Assembly: GCF_029667115.1 (NCBI RefSeq)
Contig: NZ_JARUIU010000001.1
Location: 558,001 to 622,000, forward strand
Length of the DNA: 64,000 nt
Reading direction: 5' to 3'
DNA from: Jeotgalibacillus sp. ET6
GTDB lineage: Bacteria > Bacillota > Bacilli > Bacillales > Jeotgalibacillaceae
The position numbers were made by a program, and so were the translations under genes. Under the pieces are notes generated by a model, which was not told the DNA's origin, did not search any database, and saw only the letters and a program-made list of their open reading frames with translations. Position 1 is the stretch's first letter, and every line of letters starts with the position of its first letter. This document shows, in pieces, positions 19,173-27,778 of the stretch.

Positions 19173-19234
19173 AAAAGAATGTTTTTCGGAATGAATGAAT
19201 CTTGATTCATTGTTCTGAAAACATTCTTTTTTTA
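19173..19234 (+). terminator. Long terminator hairpin after scpB
   Basis: A roughly 27-bp imperfect stem, from AAAGAATGTTTT to AAAACATTCTTT with GAATC/GATTC near the loop, followed by a T tract. It isolates scpAB from the sporulation gene dacB. Confidence 0.88.
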
Positions 19235-19343
19235 TTCAGTTTATCGAGTGTGCGTTCTATTTAAACAGCTTGAAGTTTCTTATTCCTGGATGTATGAAAA
19301 ATCACCTTATCTTTCAGTTGATCTTGCCGCAGTCTCTTTTTTG

Positions 19344-19371
19344 TCATGAAGGACAAGTTTCCACATACGCT
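19344..19371 (+). promoter_or_regulatory. Candidate sigma-E promoter of dacB
   Basis: TCATGAA, 13 bp, CATACGCT. The -10 box is close to the sigma-E CATACAnT consensus and the -35 is a partial match. dacB is sigma-E dependent in B. subtilis, which supports the call. Confidence 0.45.
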
Positions 19372-19391
19372 ATTCTATACATTAATGTTGG

Positions 19392-20492
19392 ATGGTGAAA
19401 AAAGTGAAGCTTATTGGCAAATTACTCCTGATTTTTGTTTTTTGTTATCCGTCCATCGCATTCAGTGCTAAGGCTGCACCCGCACCTTCTGCTTCAGCGG
19501 ATCAGGCCATCCTGATAGAAGCAGAAAGCGGACGTGTTCTATTTGAGAAAAATGCACACAGGGAGCAAAAGATCGCAAGCATAACTAAAATCATGACTGC
19601 ACATTTAGCTATAAAGCATGGCGACCCGTCATCCTTAGTAAAAATCAGTCCCGAAGCTTCGGTTACGGAAGGATCAAGCCTGTATCTAAAAGCAGGGCAA
19701 AAGGTCTCTCTTTCTGACCTTGTCTATGGACTGCTGCTTCGCTCAGGGAATGATTCGGCAGTCGCAATTGCAGAACATATCAGCGGAAGTGTTGAAGACT
19801 TTTCAAAGCTGATGAATGAAGAAGCAAAAAAAATCGGGATGAAGAACTCTCATTTTACAAACCCGCACGGATTAGATCTTGACAACGAACACTATTCCTC
19901 ATCCTACGATATGGCTTTGCTGACAAAGGAAGCAATGAAAGATGACTTATTTGCCGAAATCTTTGGAACGAAAAGCCATAAAGCTGAATCCCTTGATCCT
20001 TCACCTGTCTGGAATAATAAACATCGGCTTATTACAGGAATGTATCCGCACGCCACAGGAGGGAAAACCGGTTTTACTAAACAAGCTGGACGTACCCTTG
20101 TAACCACAGCAAAAAGAGATGGCATGACGCTGATTGTCGTCACGATCCGGGCATCAAATGATTGGAATGATCACATGAATCTGTTTGAATACGGATTTGC
20201 GAACTATAAAAAAACGGCCATTCTTCACCCTGACACCCTCCCCCCTTTTCCCGGTCAAAATAAAAATGAATTTTATTCACTTGTAGAACCCTTTGAATAT
20301 CCTTTGACAGAAAAAGAAAAACCGCTCGTAACAATCGAAGGGAAAATTCCATACAGCAGAACGTCTCCCCCGGTTGTAACTGTAAAACTGAAAGATGAGG
20401 TAATTCATGAACAGGAGCTGATAAGGGAAACACGTGCCTCCTTTTTTTCAAATTGGGACAAATTTCTCGAGAAGGTGATTTTTTGGCAGTGA
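19392..20492 (+). CDS. dacB: DacB sporulation D-alanyl-D-alanine carboxypeptidase (PBP5*)
   Basis: 366 residues. A signal peptide (about 1-28) is followed by a low-molecular-mass PBP domain with Ser63-x-x-Lys66 (SITK), SGN (118-120) and Lys225-Thr-Gly, then a C-terminal PBP5 beta domain and an amphipathic anchor (about 345-366). In Bacillus it trims cortex peptides in the mother cell to set cross-linking. Neighbours spmA and spmB act in spore core dehydration. The start region is ambiguous: ATG 19392 is used, but GTG 19404 with GGATGGTG upstream is also possible. Confidence 0.9.
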   Translation: MVKKVKLIGKLLLIFVFCYPSIAFSAKAAPAPSASADQAILIEAESGRVLFEKNAHREQKIASITKIMTAHLAIKHGDPSSLVKISPEASVTEGSSLYLKAGQKVSLSDLVYGLLLRSGNDSAVAIAEHISGSVEDFSKLMNEEAKKIGMKNSHFTNPHGLDLDNEHYSSSYDMALLTKEAMKDDLFAEIFGTKSHKAESLDPSPVWNNKHRLITGMYPHATGGKTGFTKQAGRTLVTTAKRDGMTLIVVTIRASNDWNDHMNLFEYGFANYKKTAILHPDTLPPFPGQNKNEFYSLVEPFEYPLTEKEKPLVTIEGKIPYSRTSPPVVTVKLKDEVIHEQELIRETRASFFSNWDKFLEKVIFWQ

Positions 20493-20498
20493 TCACAG

Positions 20499-21098
20499 AT
20501 GGTTAATTTAATTTGGATAGGAATGATTGTGGTCGGTCTTATTTATAGTGTAGTGAATGGCACTACATCAAAAGTCAATACAGCCATGTTTGATGCTTCA
20601 ACTCAAGCTGTTCAGCTGGTGATTGGGTTTATTGCGGTCTTTACTTTCTGGCTGGGCATGATGGAAATTGCTAAACAGTCCGGACTATTGGATAAGCTGA
20701 CTGCCTTTTCAAGACCCATTCTATTAAAACTGTTCCCTGAACTTTCTCCTAAAGATCCTGCACTCGGATTCATTATGTCAAATATGACAGCTAATTTTTT
20801 TGGTCTTGGCAATGCAGCTACACCTTTCGGGTTAAAAGCCATGACCGCTCTGCAGGCAAATAACCCTGATCCTGCAGTGCCAACAAGATCAATGATTACA
20901 TTTTTATGTCTGAATACCGCTGCTCTTACTTTATTCCCCACCACTGTTATTTCTTTGCGAATGACGCATGGAGCACCTGATCCAATGGACATCGTTGTAC
21001 CCGCTTTTTTAGCAACCTGCTTTTCCTGTGTCATTGCGATAACATTAGACCGGTTATTTTATATTTTCACAGTGAAACGCAGCCGTAGGAGGAGATAA
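20499..21098 (+). CDS. spmA: SpmA spore maturation protein A
   Basis: 199-residue membrane protein of the nucleoside-recognition (Gate) family, with about five helices. The conserved segments MANFFGLGNAATPFG-like (here MTANFFGLGNAATPFG) and PTTVISLRM are visible. SpmA and SpmB are needed for full dehydration of the spore core; the transported species is unknown. It starts 6 nt after the dacB stop. The ribosome site is weak, suggesting coupling to dacB. spmB starts on the last base of its stop codon. Confidence 0.9.
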   Translation: MVNLIWIGMIVVGLIYSVVNGTTSKVNTAMFDASTQAVQLVIGFIAVFTFWLGMMEIAKQSGLLDKLTAFSRPILLKLFPELSPKDPALGFIMSNMTANFFGLGNAATPFGLKAMTALQANNPDPAVPTRSMITFLCLNTAALTLFPTTVISLRMTHGAPDPMDIVVPAFLATCFSCVIAITLDRLFYIFTVKRSRRRR

Positions 21099-21628
21099 TG
21101 AATACCATAGCAGCAATATCCACCTTTTTTCTCCCGGTTTTGGTAGGTGTAATCCTTCTTTATGCTCTTATAAAAAAAACAGATGCTTACGGAGCCTTCA
21201 CTGAAGGAGGCAAAGAAGGCATCCGGTTATCCGTTTCACTTCTTCCATTTTTACTAGGGATGCTTGTAGCGATTAATATATTAAGGGCTTCGGGCTTTCT
21301 GGATGCGATGAATCAGGCGCTTTCACCCGTTTTGATCTGGCTTTCGATTCCGCCTGATTTACTGCCTCTTTTGTTTATAAGACCCATTTCAGGATCAGCA
21401 TCTCTTGGCATGGTTGCAGACTTAACCGCTACATACGGGACGGAACATTTTATTTCAAGAGCGGCAGCTATCATTCAGGGAAGCACAGATACAACTCTTT
21501 ATGTATTAACCGTATATTTTGGCGCGGTGGGCATTAAAAAGATGGGACGAGCGCTTACCATCGGTTTACTCGCAGATCTCGCGGGGATGACTGTAGCGAT
21601 CCTGATCACTATTTGGTATTTTGCTTAA
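21098..21628 (+). CDS. spmB: SpmB spore maturation protein B
   Basis: 176-residue partner of SpmA, from the same Gate-domain family, with about five membrane helices and the RPISGSASLGM motif followed by GSTDTTLYVLTVYFG. It is the third gene of dacB-spmA-spmB. Its ATG overlaps the spmA stop by one base (TAATG) and has an AGGAGG ribosome site. The function is inferred from the family: spore core dehydration and heat resistance. Confidence 0.9.
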   Translation: MNTIAAISTFFLPVLVGVILLYALIKKTDAYGAFTEGGKEGIRLSVSLLPFLLGMLVAINILRASGFLDAMNQALSPVLIWLSIPPDLLPLLFIRPISGSASLGMVADLTATYGTEHFISRAAAIIQGSTDTTLYVLTVYFGAVGIKKMGRALTIGLLADLAGMTVAILITIWYFA

Positions 21629-21685
21629 ATCTTTTTGATTCTTGATCTTATGTGCTACTATGGTAGGAAGATTGGAGGTGTAAGG

Positions 21686-22225
21686 ATGATTCATCAATAT
21701 CCTCAATCCTATATTGACTATCTGGTGCATTTCCATGGTGATCGGGACTATTTTGAATGCCATGAAATACTTGAAGAGTATTGGAAAGAAAATACACCTA
21801 TGGAAAGAGATTCGATTTGGGTTGGCTGGATTCAGCTGGCTGTTGCCCTATACCATCAGAGAAGAAGTAATTTTTCTGGAGCCGGGAGAATGATTAATAA
21901 AGCACTTGAGAAATTCAGGCTTCATAGTGAAGACCTCAAGACGTTTGGAGTCGACAGCCGCTTTTTTATGGAGCAATTGCAGGAACTAAAAGCTGCTATT
22001 CAAGCTCACACTCCCTATACAAGCTTGCAGCTGCCTATAACAGATCAAAAATTAAATCAAATGTGTCTGCTCAGAAGTAGTGAAAAAGGATTTCAGTGGG
22101 GGAAAGAAAGTGATCTAAGCAATCAAATGATAACCGATCGACACAGACTTAGAGATCGGCAGGATGTAATCCTTTTAAGAGAAAGGGAACTAATAAAACG
22201 AAAAAAAAGGTCAGCATCTGAATAA
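21686..22225 (+). CDS. ypuF: YpuF, DUF309 family protein
   Basis: 179-residue protein whose N-terminal half is a DUF309 domain: YFECHEILEEYWKE (about 20-33) and a paired-helix region with WVGWIQLAVALYHQRRSN. The C-terminal 70 residues are variable and basic at the end. No reaction is known for the family. The start is the ATG at 21686 after GGAGGTG. In B. subtilis the homologue lies near scpA and the rib operon. The stop codon lies inside the loop of the gene's own terminator. Confidence 0.75.
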   Translation: MIHQYPQSYIDYLVHFHGDRDYFECHEILEEYWKENTPMERDSIWVGWIQLAVALYHQRRSNFSGAGRMINKALEKFRLHSEDLKTFGVDSRFFMEQLQELKAAIQAHTPYTSLQLPITDQKLNQMCLLRSSEKGFQWGKESDLSNQMITDRHRLRDRQDVILLRERELIKRKKRSASE

Positions 22226-22239
22226 GATGCTGACCTTTT
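22205..22239 (+). terminator. Terminator overlapping the ypuF stop codon
   Basis: AAAAGGTCAGCATC (22205-22218) pairs perfectly with GATGCTGACCTTTT (22226-22239). The 7-nt loop contains the TAA stop. Confidence 0.9.
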
Positions 22240-22241
22240 AT

Positions 22242-22443
22242 GAGCCTGAGGGGAAAAAAGTGTCTTAAGCTCTTTGCCCGGTTCGCTGCTCTTCAATCGT
22301 ACGTTTTCCTCAAGAACGGAGGCTTGATCCCTTTAAGGACTTTACCCTGTTAAGTCTCAAGCAACCCTTCAACTCCGCTGACCTCATACTATAGATATAT
22401 TCTTACTCATTATTTAAGCTTATATGAGTTTTGTTCCAGCCCC
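22242..22443 (-). repeat. Dispersed 3'-end repeat, copy R3 (degenerate)
   Basis: A decayed copy that reads forward on the minus strand after ribT. The terminal hairpin (GAGCCTGAGG against CTTAAGCTC) is damaged, but the CCGGTTCGCTG block and the GAGTTTTGTTCC end are clear. It fills the convergent gap with ypuF. Confidence 0.8.
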
Positions 22444-22482
22444 GTTTTGTGTTTAAACAGTCACTTCTATTGCTATGGCCAT

Positions 22483-22836
22483 CTATTCAGTTTCTTCACC
22501 CATACACTTTGATAGAAACCGCTCTGTGTAGTCAGTACTCTCAAATCGCTTGTCCGGGTGCATTTCACGCAGTGTTGAAATCATCTTTTTGCCAATCCCT
22601 TCATTTCGGTGGGAAGGACTGACTGATATATGCTGAACAAGAATTTTTTCCTCATCCGCTTTTATGCCGACTAAGCCTATTATATCTTCTTCTTTCCATA
22701 AAAAAAGCCGATTCGCCTTATCTTCTTCATACATTTTCATCGATAACTGCAATTGTTTAATATCCTTTTCCGTTGGCATAAAGGACATTAAGCCCATGGC
22801 AATCTTTTCAAAGGATTTTTTGTATCTGATTAGCAT
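22483..22836 (-). CDS. ribT: RibT-like GNAT acetyltransferase
   Basis: 117-residue GNAT-fold protein. Beginning MLIRYKKSFEKIAMGL, with LFLWKEEDIIGLVG and the acetyl-CoA loop SPSHRNEGIGKKMI, it closely resembles the RibT proteins that end the Bacillus riboflavin operon. RibT's substrate is not settled. Here no ribDEAH genes lie next to it: the neighbours are ypuF and lysA. Either the rib operon has moved or it has been split. The ATG follows GAGGGG. Confidence 0.75.
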   Translation of the reverse strand: MLIRYKKSFEKIAMGLMSFMPTEKDIKQLQLSMKMYEEDKANRLFLWKEEDIIGLVGIKADEEKILVQHISVSPSHRNEGIGKKMISTLREMHPDKRFESTDYTERFLSKCMGEETE

Positions 22837-22959
22837 AGTTACCCCTCATTGTGGTCGTGATAGTGTTCATTCATTACAAGCAGGGATCCGCACTTCCTCT
22901 GCAACCGTACTTAATCATACTAAAAAAAGAGAGGTAATTCAACTATAGACACGAATCCT

Positions 22960-23052
22960 CTAAACGATAAACGCCCAATAAATAATCCCCCAAACAATTC
23001 CACCCGCTACTAATAATCCAAACAGCAAGCCATTTTTTGATTTCAACTTCAT
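22960..23052 (-). CDS. Small single-helix membrane peptide (30 residues)
   Basis: Short reading frame not long enough for usual gene calling. It encodes a basic start (MKLKSKNG) followed by one hydrophobic helix rich in Gly, Ile and Trp (about 9-29), ending AFIV. AGGGAG precedes the ATG closely (2 nt); a TTG two codons later would have an 8-nt spacing and is an equally good start. It lies 44 nt after lysA, beyond a hairpin. I do not recognise a family. The ribosome site and clean membrane helix argue it is real. Confidence 0.5.
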   Translation of the reverse strand: MKLKSKNGLLFGLLVAGGIVWGIIYWAFIV

Positions 23053-23067
23053 CACTCCCTTACATCA

Positions 23068-23096
23068 TAAGCGTCCATAGATTAATAGTAGACGCT
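23068..23096 (-). terminator. Hairpin after lysA
   Basis: AAGCGTC pairs with GACGCTT around a 15-nt loop, directly after the lysA stop. There is no T tract on the minus strand, so it may be an mRNA end stabiliser or processing site between lysA and the small peptide gene. Confidence 0.45.
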
Positions 23097-24409
23097 TATT
23101 TATGTGCATAGAGTGGCAGATCCTGCCGGACTAAATCAGCGTAAGATTCTCTTTTTATAACGAGTGAAGCCTTTCCATTCTCTACAAACACTACTGCCGG
23201 TCTAGGGATTCTGTTGTAATTATTTGCCATCGCGTATCCATATGCTCCTGTGCAGAAAACAGCTAAAACATCACCGGGCTGTGCCTTGGCAATCGGAAGA
23301 TCCCAGATCAGCATATCTCCTGATTCACAGCATTTCCCTGCAACAGCTACGGTTTCTTCAAAGTCGGCTTCAGGACGGTTTGCAATTACAGCTTCGTACC
23401 TTGCATCGTATAATGCAGGTCTTATGTTATCACTCATACCGCCATCAACCGCCAGATATTTTCTGATGTCCGGTACAACTTTGGATGAACCTACTGTGTA
23501 TAGTGTTGTACCTGCATCACCTACGAGAGAACGGCCAGGCTCAATCCAAATCTCAGGCATGGAAAGAGACGCACTTTTCATCAATCCTTTTACTTCAGTT
23601 ATTATATCCTGAACATAATCAGATGGAGCGATCGGAGTATCTTCTTTCGTATAACGGATTCCAAACCCGCCGCCCAAATTCAGCACCTGAGATGCATAAT
23701 TGTATTTGTCTTTCCAGGAAGCAAGTTTTTCAATCATCTTCTGCGCAGCTTTTTTAAATCCTGTTGTTTCAAAAATCTGCGATCCAATATGGCAGTGCAG
23801 CCCGAGAACCTTTAGTTCACTTTTTTCCAAAGCCTGCTTTAACGCTTCTTCTGCCTGACCATTTTGAAGATCAAATCCAAATTTCGAATCCTCCTGCCCT
23901 GTCAAAATATAATCATGGGTATGCGCTTCGATACCTGGAGTTACTCTTAGCAGAATGGAAGCTTGAGTTTTCTTGGATCGGCAAACTTCAGCTAGCATTT
24001 CCAGTTCAAGAAAATTATCCACAACAAAACAACCAACACCGTACTCAATGGCCATTTCTATTTCATCTTTACTTTTATTATTGCCATGAAAATGAATTTG
24101 GTCCGGATTAAAGCCTGCCTGGATGGCTGTGAAAAGCTCTCCTCCTGAAACTACATCTAAACTTAGACCTTCTTCTTCAATAATTTGAATCATTGCAATA
24201 GATGAAAAAGCCTTGCTTGCATAAGCCACCTGAGATGTTACCCCTAAATCGTCAAAGGTTTGTTTGAATCCTCTAGCGCGCTCACGAATAAGCGCAATAT
24301 CATACACATAAAGAGGGGTGCCATACTCCTTAGCAAGTTCGATGGCGTCTACCCCTCCAATTGTTAAATGGTCTTTTTCATTTGTGCTGGATGTGCCGTA
24401 ATAATGCAT
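23096..24409 (-). CDS. lysA: Diaminopimelate decarboxylase
   Basis: 437 residues, fold type III PLP enzyme that makes lysine from meso-diaminopimelate. Visible features are the PLP lysine in VAYASKAFSS, the HFHGNNKS block, HCHIGSQIF, the EPGRSLVGDAGTT motif, and the CCESGDM cysteine/active-site motif near the C-terminus. The start is placed at the ATG at 24409 (MHYYGTSS), which fits the family length and has AAAGGA upstream; a 23-residue extension lacks this. The gene follows spoVAF as in B. subtilis. The lysine pathway intermediate also feeds dipicolinate synthesis in the spore. Confidence 0.93.
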   Translation of the reverse strand: MHYYGTSSTNEKDHLTIGGVDAIELAKEYGTPLYVYDIALIRERARGFKQTFDDLGVTSQVAYASKAFSSIAMIQIIEEEGLSLDVVSGGELFTAIQAGFNPDQIHFHGNNKSKDEIEMAIEYGVGCFVVDNFLELEMLAEVCRSKKTQASILLRVTPGIEAHTHDYILTGQEDSKFGFDLQNGQAEEALKQALEKSELKVLGLHCHIGSQIFETTGFKKAAQKMIEKLASWKDKYNYASQVLNLGGGFGIRYTKEDTPIAPSDYVQDIITEVKGLMKSASLSMPEIWIEPGRSLVGDAGTTLYTVGSSKVVPDIRKYLAVDGGMSDNIRPALYDARYEAVIANRPEADFEETVAVAGKCCESGDMLIWDLPIAKAQPGDVLAVFCTGAYGYAMANNYNRIPRPAVVFVENGKASLVIKRESYADLVRQDLPLYAHK

Positions 24410-24490
24410 AATACAGTTCCTTTCTTTCTGGACAAAATATCCTTTACTAATTAGTTGAACTGTACCATAACCATGCATTATAAATCAATT

Positions 24491-25954
24491 TCATTCTCCT
24501 GTAGGCTTTTGTCTTACACGGTCTTTCGTTTTGACAATCATAGGTCTCAGCATGGCGCTGGTCATTGGAAGCCTCATGATTATTCTAAGCATGGCCTTGG
24601 GTCTGAATGGGGCAAGAGGCCAGAGATAAGGTGTAGAAAAAGATTTAGTATTCATTAAATATAAAATATAAATTGTCAGCCCAATAACCAGACCGTCTAT
24701 GTGAAAGATCCAGACAAGAAGCAGCAGAGAAACCCTTACCATCTTATTTGCGACACTCAGCTCATAGCTCGGGGTAGCGAATGTACCAATAGCGGCAATC
24801 GCTACGTATAAAATGACCTCTGGTACAAACAATCCCACATCAATTGCAATTTGCCCGATCAGAACGGCAGCAATTAAACCCATGGCCGTTGACAGCGGTG
24901 TAGGAGTATGAATAGCAGCTATTCGTAAAAATTCAATTCCTATATCCGCTATTAGAAGCTGAAGAATCAGCGGTACATTCGTATCTTCTTTCATGCCAAG
25001 AAAGGCCAGCGATTCCGGTCTGAGATCAGGGTCAATTGCAAGCAAATACCACAAAGGCAAAAGGATCAGGGACGATATAATTCCCATGAGACGAATCCAT
25101 CTTATAAATGTACCTACAGCTGGGGACTGGCGGAATTCTTCCGCATGCTGCACATGGTGAAAATAAGTAGTCGGCGTTATCATGACGCTTGGTGATGTAT
25201 CGACATAAATACAAACATGCCCCTCAAGCAGATGAGTGGATGCAATATCGGCCCTTTCAGTAAACCTGACTAGTGGATATGGGTTGAATCCCTGTTTAAC
25301 GATATATTCTTCCAGTGATTTATCTGTCATGGTCAGTCCGTCTACATCGATGGCTTTCAGTTCTTTTTTTATTGCATCGACTAAGTCCTGATTCGCCAAG
25401 TCCTTAATGTATCCTACCGCCACATCCGCTTTGGACCTTTGTCCAACTTCCATCATATCAAAGCGTATTCTCTCATCACGTATGCGTCTTCTCGTCAGTG
25501 CTGTATTCACAATGATATTTTCAACAAATCCATCACGGGATCCCCTGACGACTTTTTCTGTATCAGGCTCTTCTGGCTGTCTGCCCGGATAACTCCGTAC
25601 ATCCACAACATAGGCATGCCTGTCCCCTTCAACCTTAATTGCAATCAGACCTGAAAAAACCTGGCGGATTAAATCGTCCACGGTATCAACAGTTTCAACT
25701 GATTGATGAATTAAACGATTATGTACAAGCGAAGAAATATGGGAGCGCTCATTTTTCGGAACGTCAATTTCCACAACTTCCTCAAGAAGCTGCATGATAA
25801 ATAATGTATCACATAGTCCATTGACCGCATAAAGATGAACAGGAGTGCCTGAAACGACAAACTTTCTTACCATAAAGTCGAAGCTCTCACCTAATCCGGC
25901 TCGTGAAGTTAATATTTCATCTAATTGTCCTGCTTTTAAAGGTAGGGACTGCAT
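24491..25954 (-). CDS. spoVAF: SpoVAF, GerA-family spore membrane protein
   Basis: 487-residue GerA-family A subunit. A soluble N-terminal region (1-285) is followed by about five to six membrane helices (about 300-455), with family motifs such as PSVMITPTTYFHHVQHAEEF and IAAIHTPTPLSTAMG. In B. subtilis SpoVAF with FigP forms an ion channel that speeds germination. The start has AAAGGAGAT and begins 3 nt after spoVAB, so it joins spoVAA-spoVAB directly. spoVAC, spoVAD and spoVAE, which lie between these genes in B. subtilis, are absent. Confidence 0.9.
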   Translation of the reverse strand: MQSLPLKAGQLDEILTSRAGLGESFDFMVRKFVVSGTPVHLYAVNGLCDTLFIMQLLEEVVEIDVPKNERSHISSLVHNRLIHQSVETVDTVDDLIRQVFSGLIAIKVEGDRHAYVVDVRSYPGRQPEEPDTEKVVRGSRDGFVENIIVNTALTRRRIRDERIRFDMMEVGQRSKADVAVGYIKDLANQDLVDAIKKELKAIDVDGLTMTDKSLEEYIVKQGFNPYPLVRFTERADIASTHLLEGHVCIYVDTSPSVMITPTTYFHHVQHAEEFRQSPAVGTFIRWIRLMGIISSLILLPLWYLLAIDPDLRPESLAFLGMKEDTNVPLILQLLIADIGIEFLRIAAIHTPTPLSTAMGLIAAVLIGQIAIDVGLFVPEVILYVAIAAIGTFATPSYELSVANKMVRVSLLLLVWIFHIDGLVIGLTIYILYLMNTKSFSTPYLWPLAPFRPKAMLRIIMRLPMTSAMLRPMIVKTKDRVRQKPTGE

Positions 25955-25956
25955 AG

Positions 25957-26388
25957 CTAATCTCCTTTATGATATGGAATAAAAAACAGCCAGTAAAATA
26001 ATGAACCTGAAACCTTTCCTAACACAATCGCAAACATGATGGACTGCAGCTTTGCTGTCATGCCAAGCCTTCTTGTTACTAAAGGAATAACATCGAGCAC
26101 TTCTGTTAGAGCCGCTGCCAGCATTCCAATAAAAGCCCCTGCCAGCAAACCTACGTATGGGACAAATATAAACCCGTAAAGAGTTTTCACTTCATACAAG
26201 CTGCCTGCAAGTCCTGTCAGCGCGCCTAATATGACTGCCCATTCGAGGGACCTTAAGTTATTTTTATTTTTTGTCAATTGGATAAGCCGCGGAACAATTC
26301 CAAGAACACTTAAAAAAGCGACAAATCCACCGCCTACAGCGAGCCCAGAAGCAAGGCCGACAAAAATAACCAAAAGATTAATGGTCAT
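25957..26388 (-). CDS. spoVAB: SpoVAB stage V sporulation protein
   Basis: 143-residue integral membrane protein with four hydrophobic helices and the segment GGGFVAFLSVLGIVPRL near the start, resembling B. subtilis SpoVAB in length and pattern. It is part of the machinery for dipicolinic acid uptake and release in spores, with unclear individual role. Its ATG overlaps the spoVAA stop by 11 nt. It runs straight into spoVAF. Confidence 0.85.
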   Translation of the reverse strand: MTINLLVIFVGLASGLAVGGGFVAFLSVLGIVPRLIQLTKNKNNLRSLEWAVILGALTGLAGSLYEVKTLYGFIFVPYVGLLAGAFIGMLAAALTEVLDVIPLVTRRLGMTAKLQSIMFAIVLGKVSGSLFYWLFFIPYHKGD

Positions 26389-26995
26389 ATTGCGCTGCTT
26401 TCTTTCTTTCCTGGTCTACAATATAATCTTCCAGTGATTGCTCATAGTTATACACTTCGACATCAAGAGGACTTGGTTCTTCATTAAATTTTTTCTGGAA
26501 AATATGATTAAAAAATAAAATCATCCCGATGCCAAGACCGAACGAATAAGGTATCTGGAACCAAAAAGGGTGCTCGAGTCTTTGGCCGGTCATCATCTGG
26601 ACCATCGTGATCTGTGTTTCCTTCATGCTGACGTCTTCATGAAAGTACATAATCGTCAGTCCTGCTCCAACAAATAATAGACTCCAAACAAAAAGAAAAA
26701 GAGGAAGAGAACCCTTTTTTTCAACATTCCTTAATTCTACAAGCGTTGCAGATGCGCCGAGAAGTTCAATTTCTGCACTCGGCATATGTTTTCGGATCAG
26801 CTCAATCATATCCAACTGATCGATCAGTACGTAAGTTTCAGATGAACTCACATCTGTTTCCACTACTTTCAATTTTAAAAAACGATCCATTTTAATATGA
26901 GGTGCCTGAATGTCTGCTACATCTTTAACAAAAATCGGTTTTCCTTTTTGAATGTTAATTTTTCGCCTCAGCCTTATATACACAGTTTGAGTCAT
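26378..26995 (-). CDS. spoVAA: SpoVAA stage V sporulation protein
   Basis: 205 residues. An N-terminal soluble domain (1-105, with an opening YIRLRRKINI) is followed by two membrane helices (about 110-128 and 150-168) and a charged tail. It matches SpoVAA in length and position behind sigF. The ATG follows GGAGG. It begins 25 nt after the sigF stop; expression in the forespore from a sigma-G promoter in the sigF 3' end is known in B. subtilis, but I could not place it confidently here. Confidence 0.88.
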   Translation of the reverse strand: MTQTVYIRLRRKINIQKGKPIFVKDVADIQAPHIKMDRFLKLKVVETDVSSSETYVLIDQLDMIELIRKHMPSAEIELLGASATLVELRNVEKKGSLPLFLFVWSLLFVGAGLTIMYFHEDVSMKETQITMVQMMTGQRLEHPFWFQIPYSFGLGIGMILFFNHIFQKKFNEEPSPLDVEVYNYEQSLEDYIVDQERKKAAQYDH

Positions 26996-27020
26996 GCTCT
27001 CTTCCTCCTTTCTCTTGTAC

Positions 27021-27770
27021 TCATGCTTCTTTTACGTCATCCATCCATTCTCTGATGGACTGCAAAACCCTTTTTTCGATTCTTGATACCTGCACTTGCG
27101 AAATTCCAAGCTTATCGGCTACTTCTGACTGGGTATAGTCTTTGTAATACCGAAGGAAAATAATCACTCTGTCACGTTTTTCAAGCGTCAGCAGCGCTTC
27201 TTTTAACGCGAGCTGCTGAAACCACTGCTCTTCATCTTTAGAGGCCATCTGATCGAGAAGCGTTATCGGGTCCCCCTCATTTTCATAAACCGTTTCATGG
27301 ATAGAAGCAGGGGATTTGGATGCTTCCTGCGACAACACGATATCATCTACTGTTACTTCAAGCTCCTCTGCAATCTCTGACAACGTGGGAAGTCTGCCGT
27401 ACTGACTGCTCAGTTTTTCTCTGGCCCGCCTCACTTTGATCGCCAGCTCTTTTACAGACCGGCTGACTTTAATCGCCCCGTCATCTCGTAAAAACCGTTG
27501 TATCTCCCCGATAATCATCGGAACTGCATAGGTCGAAAACTTTACGCTGTAGCTAAGGTCAAATTTATCCACTGCCTTCAGCAACCCAATTGATCCTATC
27601 TGAAACAAGTCATCAGGGTCATGCCCACGGTTTAAAAAGCGCTGGACCACCGACCAGACTAACCGGACATTTGTTTCGACCATACGGCTTCTTGCTTCCT
27701 GATCACCCGCCTGGCTTAACCGGATCCATTCCCTGACCGTTTCATGGCTCGTCGTCGTTTTCGCACTCAT
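27021..27770 (-). CDS. sigF: Sporulation sigma factor SigF
   Basis: 249 residues, forespore sigma-F. Region 2 contains DDLFQIGSIGLLKAVDKFD and YAVPMIIGEIQRFLRDDG. Region 4 holds TQSEVADKLGISQVQVSRIEKR. It is held by SpoIIAB and released by SpoIIAA. The start is the ATG at 27770 with AGGTG 5 nt upstream, 8 nt after the spoIIAB stop. A GTG inside the end of spoIIAB would add six residues but lacks a ribosome site. Confidence 0.95.
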   Translation of the reverse strand: MSAKTTTSHETVREWIRLSQAGDQEARSRMVETNVRLVWSVVQRFLNRGHDPDDLFQIGSIGLLKAVDKFDLSYSVKFSTYAVPMIIGEIQRFLRDDGAIKVSRSVKELAIKVRRAREKLSSQYGRLPTLSEIAEELEVTVDDIVLSQEASKSPASIHETVYENEGDPITLLDQMASKDEEQWFQQLALKEALLTLEKRDRVIIFLRYYKDYTQSEVADKLGISQVQVSRIEKRVLQSIREWMDDVKEA

Positions 27771-27778
27771 ATGAGCAC

